A stretch of 64,000 nt of DNA from Bolinopsis microptera (Eukaryota > Ctenophora > Tentaculata > Lobata > Bolinopsidae), in the NCBI RefSeq assembly GCF_026151205.1, contig NC_087079.1:14570445-14634444 (forward strand). The letters are read 5' to 3'. Under the pieces are notes generated by a model, which worked only from the letters and a program-made list of their open reading frames with translations, was not told the DNA's origin and did not search any database. The position numbers and the translations under genes were made by a program. Of this stretch, positions 10,870 through 22,000 are shown one piece after another; within the stretch, counting starts at the first letter, position 1; every line of letters begins with the position of its first letter.

Positions 10870-13800
10870 ATGTTTTATGCATCAGTTACGATACATTTCA
10901 TCCTTTTCGTGGCAGTAGCCTCACAACACTACGATTACGACCAACCCTCCGCTCTATTAACAGATGTCACTGATAACACCGTTACGGATCTCATCAACTC
11001 AGCACAATATTTCTTACTCGATTTTTGTGAGTATTACCGCGTGTTTACTGGTATTAGTTTATAGCCATATAGACGACAACGTCAACGAGTTCAAAATTCA
11101 TGATCATATATTTAAAATATAGGCGTCTCTTGTATTCAACAATCCAATACTTCAGATATGTCCAGGAAAGACATGATGATACCAATGGACCCCACCCACG
11201 CAGCGTGCAGTTTCACAGTAGCAGAGAAACTAAAGCACATGTCTCAACTAAAGTTTGGTAAAATAGAAACTAAAAATAATGCTGTGATAAGTGATGAGAT
11301 AGGGATTAAAGCTTCACCGCATGCATCCAAAGTGCTCTTTAAAGATGGGAAGGTTATAGATATTATCAACGCAGGTAAGTGAGAGGCAATAACATTTAAT
11401 TAACAATTAACATTTAACAATTGAACAATGATTTTAGGGATAATATCCGGTAGTAGAGACTATGTAGGACAAGTGAAACTAATGTTTAGGAACAAACACG
11501 AGTTTTCAGTGTGCTACACCTTCATCAGGCTCAAATTATTTGTTATATAGTAGTGTTGAAAGTATTAAAACAATTGAAGACGCCCGGAATGTTGGCATTA
11601 ATATCTGAATTTAAAGTTCTGAAAACCTTAAGTTTGAAGCGGCATACAAACAACAATAAGTTAAACTTGCACAGGTATGAGAGATCTGTACCAACCGAAA
11701 ATGTTGGAGAACTGGATAGTGAAACGGGTCTCAGGTCCAATTTCTGATGCAGAGGTAAGAGTTCAGTTAAACTTGACGGTCAACGACTGTCGGGCTATTT
11801 ATAAACAAGTAACTTATTTGATCAGTCTAATATATCCTGTTACACAAATCGCTAAATTAATCAAATGTACAAGATATTTGGCGTACACTCAACAGATGAT
11901 GAGTCTCTAACAATTACATAATGACTTTCAAAATTAACAAACAGTCAACACTGCAACATTACACCCTCCAAGTCCAAATACAGAAATAAGACCCGCCAAA
12001 ATGAAGGTTAAACGGCTGCGCTAAAAGTAAAAATCACCCTGAAATCCACGCTATAACCCCAACACCACCAATCAGGTCCCGGCTCTCTCAAGCGAAGAAT
12101 CAGTAGTCCTGACCCTCACCAGTACTCCCTCCCCTCTCCTAGCAGCTGCTTCTCTAAAACTCACTAGAATAATGTTCCACCACCAGTCCGGAGAGGTGGA
12201 GTACCAAGGAAGGGTGTTGTTGGAGGGCGGCACCTACGTTATCAGGAACGTGAGTTGAGGGTTATTTGTATCACCTTATTGAGGCCTGTTACTGTCACCT
12301 TGTTACTGTTATAGTTACCTATCACCTTATTGAGGCTAACTCAAGGATATGATTTATTCCAACATTTATAATCCGAGAAGAGATTAGATCCGTTAAGATT
12401 GTGATCGAAAAAACTCGTATCTGAAAAAATCTAATTAATAAATAAGAATTAAGTAAAACAGATAGTGATATTAAACAAAGTTGGCTAGACCTCTAGGGGT
12501 CTTGAAGAAAACTTAAACATCACAAGGTACTTTAAATGTTATTAATAAATGTTATAAAAGCTATCGAAACATTGTACAGGGTCGCCCAAAATTAATTACA
12601 TGTTGAGTGAAGCCTCCAAATGGCCGCCCCTCTAGTGGGTGGGCTATAATAACTAATAAGGCTACGTGTGTTAAATACAGTCCGCATGTATTGTAGAACA
12701 CACACCCTCATGTTATTGAAACACAACTGAAACACAGTAGTTTTTAGGAGAAACCAGTGTGGAGTCAGTGGATCTGGCTGGATCAGAGGAGGAGGTGGTG
12801 GCAAGGATACGAGCCCTAACACACCCCACAATACAGCACGTCGCAACCAGGGTAACTATATAACTATATAGTATAGAACTATATGACTATATAGTATAGA
12901 ACTATATAACTATATTAGTAACCCCGTACTCCGTTCTTGTTGACAAGTAAAAACTGATAAATTACGCTGTGTGACGTCAGTGGAAGAGAGGCGGTAGCAC
13001 GTGGTGTGGGTTGTAGTAGTAGTCGGAGGGAGGCAGTACAAGATATGCAGCTGGTTTCTTTATTTTGATCTTGAGGGGCTACGGGGGGTATTTAACATTG
13101 CAATGTTTTATGGGGGATGAATTATGTTAATTATGTTAAATGTTAGAGACGGTCAAGCTAATGAACTGGTAACATATTTGGCAACAATTCTTTTAGAGTT
13201 AGATGATTTAATGTTGCGTACCGTCTTCACAGTGAAAGTGGATTGTGCAGCTTCCAGAGCTCCAATATTAAGCGTCTAGTCCGGAGTAACCACCGCGGAT
13301 GCTGATAATTATTAATTACCTCAAAGAAATAAGTCCACCGTGTCACATTTATAAATAATTCCGGGCAGGTTTTCACAGAGATTTACTACAACGAACAGTG
13401 GATGTTGGGTCTCCTGGTCCAGGGAGCTGTGTCTGATCACAAGGCTATATTTGATATGTTTATATCTACTCTGGAGGGACTGAAAGAGATGCTCCCCGAC
13501 CCTGCGGTAAACACTAAGTCTTGTTCAAAACATTCAATAAATAGTAAACGTTTGCGAATTACTGAGGAAAAACTGTTTCAATTGACGTGATCGCACATGG
13601 AAAATGAAATTTCTAGGACAGTGAAAACTTTAAAAGTCATTGGTCGTATCCCATCATTAAGATAAATATTTCCAGGAGTTAAGGGGAGTGTACTTGTTAA
13701 ACAACAAAAAGGAGAAAACAGAGGGTGAGGAATTCGACATGGAAGGAGATCGCAATGACAGACTATTGAAACATCTGGATATTGATGACAATAAACGAGG

Positions 13801-16115
13801 CGGACCCACCGTGTTTTTGGTAAACTATCGCAGAAATTAAATCATCGATTTAATTCTCTAATTTATAAAAAGGAGCGTCATAAAATTGGACTTAAACATC
13901 GTTTATATATTACGTAAACCAAAATGCTTTTACTAAAATATTTTCTGGATCATAGCAGCATAGCTATTACTCTATTAGTATTAAATTATTATGCGTAAAT
14001 TGTAAAGTGGCTTACGGAAGAGGGACTAGGGAGGCCGGGAGGTGGTTCAAAATTTAAAAATCTGGCTAACCTAATTTGTGAACGATTCCTTAGTTAAGTT
14101 TAACAATTGGACCGTTATTCAGAAGCATACTTTTAATTTATTAAAGTAAAAATCGCGCAGTTCAAAAGCAACGGAATTTCAAGTGGAGCTGAACCGATAA
14201 AAGCCACCATGAAAACAGAGCTGACAGAACACAACATAAAAACATTCTTCTTTGAACAAGTTCAGAAGAAGCTCCTTGAAGAAACCACGGCGAAGAAACG
14301 CAAAGCGACCAAACGATCTGAGACGATACCTCCAAATTGGAGAGGTAAGAGAGTCGAGGACCGAGGCTTGGATGAAACTATTCAACTGTCTGCATTCCAA
14401 CGTCCAATGAGTTGTTTTGTAGGACTTCTCACACAAAATAGCTGCCATTTTTGAAGTGACGTGGGTCATCTTTTATGTGCTACCATAAAGGGAGTGTAGC
14501 AGTGGAGTGTAAGGGTTGCAGCTTAAGTTACTGTAGCTTTGGGTTGCAGTGTTAGTTACTGTAGCAAGTGGGGGCTCCCACTCAGGCCACCGCGCAGACA
14601 CAAATTCCTATTTGTTTGGTTAATTAACGGTAAAAGTGTATCAATGCTAATCTTAGCATTATTAATTTGTAGTAATCGTGGTAACTGGAACTGCCGTTAC
14701 CAATCAGGCTGGTCTGTTATGATAAATATAATCTTCAATCTTGATCAAGCACACCGGATTCGCATTTGTGCAGTGTGCAGATGTGCAGTCCCAAGCAAGC
14801 CCGATGACAGTTTACAAACGAGCTGCAGACATATAATTATAACTAGCAATTCTCCTCAGCTAAAAAGATCAAGCACATTGTACGGGAAACGCTGGAGGAA
14901 TGGGTATCTGGAAGTAAAGCAGCAGTTCTTATCCTGATCTGTCATGAGACTGTATCAAGCACGCTTACTAAACAGTTCTTATCGATAGCAAAGGTAACAA
15001 ACTAAGAGAGTAACAGAAAGTATGATTAGTAAAAGGTCAGGTCTGAACGGGAAACATATTTTACATAGCAATATGGAAACATTTGTCTTTAACTTGATTA
15101 TAGTTGCATAGTTAAGTCAGATGAAACCTAATTTAGATATTATCTTCCCATTCTCCGGAATATTAGATTTAGTCATGGGTTAGATACCCGTTAGAGATAC
15201 CCAGCTAACTTCAGTAATCGATCTGACTGATTTGACCAAATCACTTGCTACATATTAAAGTCACTATTGTGACGGTACATTGGAACTAGACAGAAACAAA
15301 GTGTGAAGGGCATGAACAGAACCCCTCGGTTTCAGTTATTGTTTAACACTGCCGTACAGCAAGGACATTCGCCGGGTTCTCCAAGGATGGGCACAATTAT
15401 CATCATTCATCAAGATCGAAGACGCTTTTTGTAGAACGGAAAAAATTGTTTCTTCTAAAGAATGAGATACAAATATAATCAAATAATTGAAATATCACCC
15501 TATTACTCATATTTGTGACGTACGTTTAATAAAATTCCAGACTTGATGTGATTTAATAGATCCGATTGGACAGTCGACCTGACAAATTCAGGAAAACGTC
15601 AAAACACACCACGAACAATAATAAATATCCCAGATAGAGAAGAAGTACGCGGGCGAGGTCGAGTTTGGTAAGCTTCACACAGGACTTAACGAGCTGGATA
15701 TAACTTTACCCAACAAGGGGGTTGTTAGGGTCAAGAGGGAGAGTGATGGTCAGGTGAGACACCTAAATCTAAGTTCACTTCTCGTGTAATTATGGAATAC
15801 TCAATGGGTCTGAATTGTTCATTTGGAAAATTAGAAGAAACAGAGAATTACATTATCGATCATCAAAGGATGGGCCAACGAAAAGCCGCTTAAGCAAGGG
15901 TCCTTTAGAGCTTTAGGTCACAAAACTAAATCTTCGATAACTCTGACCGTTATGATAATATTGTGACAGCAATCCAACGATTAAATACGCTGATTAACTT
16001 TAAGTTTAATTCTTACCTGTATTTTCAGATATCAGCAGAGGTCCTCAGCAGAACGATAGACAGCAACCAGCTTGCTAACTTCATCTCTTCTGTTCTTCAG
16101 AAGGAGGAACTGTAG
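10870..16115 (+). CDS. PDI-like protein lacking active-site cysteines, ER-retained (KEEL), 9 exons
   Basis: Exons: 10870-11026, 11156-11374, 11675-11754, 12076-12249, about 12765-12851, 13369-13506, 13676-13819, 15634-15753, 16029-16115. They give about 401 residues in frame. It has a signal peptide (MFYASVTIHFILFVAVAS). The first domain keeps the thioredoxin outline: LLDFY at 49-53, a cis-Pro-like SPH, and VLFKDGKV. Where an active PDI has APWCGHC this protein has MSRKD, so no CXXC remains. A second and third thioredoxin-like domain follow (LENWIVKRVSGP; VFTEIYYNEQWMLGLLVQG). The end is KEEL, an ER retrieval signal. The a-b-b' layout and size recall ERp44, but without its CRFS cysteine. It is likely a chaperone or scaffold without redox activity. 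The start of exon 5 is uncertain; the other junctions keep phase. Intron 7 is 1.8 kb. Confidence 0.8.
12576..12610. repeat. Possible solo mariner terminal repeat
   Basis: TACAGGGTCGCCCAAAATTA resembles the outer end of mariner-type elements (compare CAGGGTGGGCCAAAAGTCAG at 6717). I did not find a matching inverted partner nearby, so this is at most a decayed end inside an intron of the KEEL gene. Confidence 0.35.
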
Positions 16116-16795
16116 GGTAGACAGTCCTTAGGAGAAATTAGCAAGTCTTCCTATCTTCGTATCGGTTGTACGTGACATCGTTGTTCCTATAAGTTGAATT
16201 ATATATAAGTGAGTTATATAAGTAAATGGGTTGGTTTATAGGAAAAGGATATTTTTATTAATTTATGGTTGGTATTTAAGTTTTTTTATTGATGATCTTC
16301 TGATAAGGTTAATATTGAAGTAATCACAGTTAGTTTTTACCGTTTTATTTTAACGATTGATATTGATATCTTCAATACGGCCGGTGTCTATTGCACTTGC
16401 AGAATCATCTTAATTTCAATTTGAAATTTATCGCCATAGATCTGCTGCTATGTACTGCAAAGTTCATCTATATATAACGTATCATAATTCCTCTGCCCAA
16501 AACAAACTAATGCTCTTCACGTACACCTCCAGACCGCTTTACTTGTCACCACTTCATATTAAAACTGGTACTTCCCTACTTTGATTACTTCTTACTTTCC
16601 CCAACTTCCTTTAACCATTTACCCCACTATATAAAGCAAATGCATCATCAGATAAAACTGAATTAATCGCCCTAGCATCTAGTTTATGAACATTATAGCC
16701 CGGGGTACCCAGGTAACGCGATCTAGCATCTAGGCTGTCTCAGTCTTGCAACACACCTCTTATATTCTCCCAAGATATTTGCCCCTATCTAACTT
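16116..16795. other. 3' region of the KEEL gene, no other gene seen
   Basis: AT-rich sequence with no supported exon. It should hold the 3' untranslated region of the preceding gene and ends at the target site of the poly-G element. Confidence 0.4.
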
Positions 16796-17500
16796 GGGGG
16801 GGGGGGGGGGGGGGGGGGGCCAACCATATTAAAGTATATTAAAATGTAGGATTTTCCCCGATTTTGACCCGGGGATATACTTTAATATACTTTAATATAC
16901 TTTAATATACTTTAATATATCCCTATCTCCTTGGAGGCCTACATCAAAAATTGTTGCCCAAAATAAGCTTGAAATGCAATTCTTAATCGATTCCAAAAAG
17001 TTCTTGAAAAATATTGAAAACTGATGGAGTTATTTCAATTTTAATGAAGTCATTTTGGCTAGTATTCCGAACCGAGATATTATGTGCAATTTTCCCAATT
17101 TTGTTCATGGAGGTCTTTTTACTTAGTATCCACTATATTCAACAAACACTGAGTTACATCTTTCACATAGAGTTAGTATCATTAAAAAATATTGAAATTT
17201 TATCGAATTTGGGCAAAAGCGAATTTGGGCAAAAGCGTATGCCCAAATATGGGCATATTTTTTAAAGCTCATAGCTCAGCCAATTTTTGACCAATCTGGA
17301 TGGAAATTCATGTACTAGTCCTAAAACAGGCTTATCTTGCGAATCTGAGTGAAAAATATAGTTCATCATGTAAATCTTAACGAAGAATATAAATCTTCTA
17401 ATTGTAGGTATATTAAAGTATATTAAAATGTAGGATTTTTTCCGATTTTGACCCGCGGGGATATACTTTAATATACTTTAATATGGTTGGCCCCCCCCCC
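16796..17500. mobile_element. 705-bp inverted-repeat element with poly-G/poly-C ends
   Basis: It starts with 24 G and ends with 10 C. Inside these, CCAACCATATTAAAGTATAT is present at both ends in inverted orientation (about 26 bp). The element is flanked by an exact 6-bp direct repeat, TAACTT (16790-16795 and 17501-17506), which fits a target-site duplication. Each end also has its own inverted block that contains ATGTAGGATTTT and iterated TATACTTTAA. A small open frame inside (17014-17265) has no recognisable domain. I cannot place it in a known transposon superfamily. Confidence 0.8.
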
Positions 17501-17506
17501 TAACTT

Positions 17507-19091
17507 ATATCTCGTGAATATTGTGACTGTATTTTTACCAAAATGTCCTCAAAGTGGATCCTAATAGTAATATCCTGCACAAAATTGAACCGATCTATAA
17601 ATAAATATACAATTCAGACCTCTATTATTTACTCCCTGTCGGGGTACAATTATCAAATATCTGTTTGTAAATCCGAGAATGTTACAAATACAAATGTCAG
17701 CGTATAATAGATTTATAATGGGAGGGAAGAATATGCCGTTTTGACAAGCATGAGTAGAACTTCAACTAGAATTAGAAACCATTTGGACGTTGCTCGGACA
17801 GTCAGGAGACAGGATGAAGTACTTCTTATAATTCTTTCCGAGAATTATATCCCCGAAAAGTCGTGAACACTGGTAACCGATAATTTCCCGAAAGGGTTGC
17901 CAGCGTATAATCAGGACAGACTGCGAGTCACCTCAGACTGGCTGGCGGGAAGTTTCAAAACAAATAACAGTTGCGCACTACATATATATTACACACTATA
18001 TAAATATTGTATCGTAATCAGGACAGCGTATTATCAGCAATAACTGTTGCGACATGTTTTAAGGATTTGAATTCGCTAATTTCAGATTTATGTGCAGGTT
18101 GATGTAATGGCGGTGAGGGTACCACTACCAACGTTGAAGAAGCGTGTATTAAATAAAGGTATGAGAAAAGTGCGTTTTCTACGTTAGATTAAGAATGCAG
18201 CATTATATTTCTGGAAGTGGAAGAAAGTTGTTGACCATGATGGTTTAAATGGGCAGCGGTCAAGCAAGTAATCTAATAGTAATACTGGGTATTTCAAGAA
18301 TAATTTCTGGGCCACATTTAATTAATTGTCACAGTAGCGGTTGTTTAAAGTCTTGGGATTGGTTTCATGTTTGTCACAACTATAGCTGTCCGTTAATTTC
18401 ATTCGTTTGAAGTTTTTTAAATCTAAAATTTTGAGATAAATCAAGCTGCCCAGATTGTTTTGGAAATTTTCAACTTTAATAATGATAATAATCATATGTT
18501 GATTATCAATTAATTAATCGTATTTTAATTAAGAATAAATATTCCTTTCGTTATCTGTAAAAAATATGCCCTATCCTGAAATATAAGATAACAATTCTTG
18601 AGATAAAAGATTTTATCACACTAAGGCCGTCTAATAACATTAACGGCCTACAACCTAAAAATACACACAAAATCAAGAATACTAGATAGTATTAACTAAT
18701 AACTAGTAAGAAAAGGTAGTGATCAGCAAAAATACTAATATTTACCATTTTCTTACACATCAACATATTTTAACGAAAATAATTTAAATAAAATATAAAC
18801 CACAGAAATTATATTATTATTGAGATCTTATCATTATTTCTTATTTTGGTCGCGGGTCTAAGACCGAAATAAGACCAAATCACTGGTAAAACGTTATTAT
18901 GTTTACTGGAATCATAAATTGATACTTTATCAAAAGTTACGACTTACGTTTGACCCCAGTTGCTAACATATAATGTTAGAATAAAATACAACGTTAACTG
19001 TTATAAAACAATTTGATCAAACAAACTTAAATATAGAAAAATACACGGAGACAGGAGATGATGATTTGAGGAATGAGTAAAATCGAAGAGT
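17507..19091. other. Spacer between converging genes, nothing recognised
   Basis: AT-rich with no supported exon. It lies between the 3' ends of the KEEL gene (+) and the KH/Pro-rich gene (-). Confidence 0.4.
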
Positions 19092-22000
19092 TTATTTTCC
19101 GAACAAGCTGGTGAAGACGATAGGTTTGATTTCATCGTCATCCAAGGAAAGTGAGACTAAGGTACCCCGCTTGATCTGGTTCACTTCAGGACCTGGAATT
19201 GGTAAAACTGTTTAATTAACTTATTTATTTACACGTTAAAAACAACGGCACGTTAACCTTTTCACAAATTTCAGCTTTTAATTCGTCTGACCACGTTTGA
19301 GAAACTGTCTGACAACAACTTTCAACATTAACTTATATATTAGTAAGATATATAGTTTGATATTATAATTTAACCGTATTTTACCTAGCTCTGTCTCGAA
19401 TGTGCTTGAAATCTCCTTTAATACTTTATCCTTCTTAACTCTTCTCCATGTAGTAATAAGACCAGTGGCAATATCAACCTGTTTAAACATGAATTTACAA
19501 AATTTCAGTGCAGAATAATCAACTGACAGTTAAATTGTAGAGTCAATTAAATTGTATATTCAATTAAATTGTAGATTCAATTAAATTGTAGATTCAATGT
19601 AATTAAATTAATTGATTATATTTTGAACTTACGGGTGTGGGAGGAGCGATGGTGAGGACCACAACATTAAACTGTTCGTACTGTTCCGCTAACACACTGA
19701 GGAACTCCTTGGTGTCCATAGCTTTATGTACTGTGTTTATTACTAGGAGTTTCAGGGCGGAGCAGGATTCAGATGTCAGGAACTTCTCACATCTGTCAAC
19801 CAGCTCCAGGTCCTCCGTACCTGGCGTTGTCATGGTTAATGGTTATGTGGTGGTTATGACGTGGTTATGACGTGGTTATGACGTGGTAATGACGTGGTTA
19901 TGACGTGTTTATGACGTGGCTTGTTTGATATTGACGGGTGATATTTGACTTTGTTCGATATTGACAACACAATCTCGTTAAATCACCTGTTATGGATAAC
20001 AGTCATTTTTCAGGAATCGGGATATAAAGTGATAAAGTGTCACAATCAGTGTAATACGTTTGTTTTGACAATCTCGTTAAGCTATGACGTTTCAAACTGT
20101 AAAATTAGTCTTTCAGGATAGTTTGATATGCGTTGAATTCCTACTCTTTGCACTGTCTATTGTCATAAATTCCATATAAAAAACAGATATATGATAATAT
20201 ATCTATATATATTATATATGATATAGAAAACGTACCTGTTATAGTCTTGAACTGGTAGAAGTCCACATCACTGTGGGATGACACACTCTTTAACTCAGGT
20301 GACACCACCATAACAGGGAGCTCCATCTTGACCCACACCTCCACTATCTGCTTAATGATAGAGTTCTTGGCAGCGGCGTCACCTCCGTGGACTAGAATGT
20401 AACTTGGTTGTGCAGCGTTTACATTCAGGAATGTGGAGTCACCTGGTCAGAGAAGTAACTGTTGAAACTTGAAAAGATTAGAGACAAGGTTTGAGACAAA
20501 AACTTGTTAACAAATATGTAGCCGGATATAGCGGCAATTCTGAAGAGATTCATACCTAATACATTTAAAAAGTCAAACTAAGACCGTAAACGAACCTGAA
20601 ATGCCGATGCTACAAGGAGTTCTCCGTGAGGAAGTAAAGAAGGTCGTATAATGCTCCTCTTCCTCTTCCTCCTTCTCCTCTTCCTCCTCATGATCTGCCG
20701 ACTCAGAAGAAGACAAATTCAACTTAGTAAAGGTCTCATCCAATTTGTCCTCCTTCATTCTAGGCGAACTAGCAGCATCACTGGAGACGGACAGATTATC
20801 AACCAGAACGCCAGAAGATCGCCCTGATAACTCGGACTCTGACTTACTGCAAACTACATAATCTGATCCTGACGAGTGTTCCGATCTAGGAGTGTTCTGA
20901 ATCGACTCCAGACCCGGAGGAGCTTTAGAAACGGAAGATGTCTGGTCGACTGACTTTGATGTTTGGAGAGGGAGTTGGGGTATTGTTGAAGCTCCGGATG
21001 AGGAGTTTTCAATTGTATCAGATTCTGAGGGTGGTGTGACGGTCTCAGACTCAGGCTGTGTCGGATTGGTTTCTGGAGATGATGCTGGTTCCCAGACTGG
21101 GTTACTGAGCGGTACTAAAGGTTCAACCACTTTATCCGGGTCAGCAACAACCACTTTATCCGGATCAGCGGGCTGAGATGCTTCGCTTTCTGGTAGTTTC
21201 GTATTTTCGGATATATTATCTGTTTCCGAAGGATCTATATTTAAAACTGGAAGAGAATTTTGATCCGAATTCCGATGGTTTGTAATATTCGGAGTTTCTT
21301 GAGTTTGTGGAACGGTCTCACTACGAGATACTTTGTTTTCAGTAACAGTAGGGTTAGTTTCAACAACATCAGAGATCGGAACTGCTTGATCTGAAGCTAG
21401 GACATCCACTTGATCAGATTTTGCAGGAGGGCTATACAACATATCTTCGAAGTTTGAGTATGAATCTGATGTCTGCTGAGAATCAGGGTTCAGAGACGGT
21501 GTGGATACAAGTTTTGGATAAGAATCGCTGATATCTGGATGTTGTGCGATAGGAGCGCGCATCGGCGGGGGTACATAAGCTCCTTGGGGCGCGTTCACTT
21601 CTGGTACAGAGTATGACGCAGCTGTTTGCTGAGAATCATGGTTCAGAGATGGTGGCGATACAAGTTTTGGATAAGAATCACTGATATCTAGATGTTGTGC
21701 GATAGGAGCGCGCATTGGCGGGGGTACATAAGCTCCTTGGGGTGCGCTCACTACAGGTGCAGAAGACTGGGACACTGGAGCAAGAGATGTTACCGCAGTT
21801 ACTGACGGACTCTTAGTCGACATTACAGGTGCTGTTGTGGGTGTCCTTGAAAGATCAGATACAATGGAAGCTTGAGGAGGAGTCATGGCATCAGGGGTCA
21901 TAGCCCCAGGGACCATGGGTGAAGTAGAAACAGGAGGAGTGCTGTGGCGAGGGTCGACAAACTGGGCCGATGATGGAGGCATTTGTTGTTTGGGAAGGTT

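Noticed and set aside
11438-11535. Possible extra exon of the KEEL gene after an AG at 11437
   Set aside because: It would be in frame but has no good donor that restores phase. Joining 11374 directly to 11675 keeps the PDI-like alignment.
14209-14454. 82-codon ORF with a perfect GCCACCATG context in the long intron of the KEEL gene
   Set aside because: Lys/Thr-rich with no recognisable domain; the opposite strand is equally open over the same bases. Start context alone is not enough.
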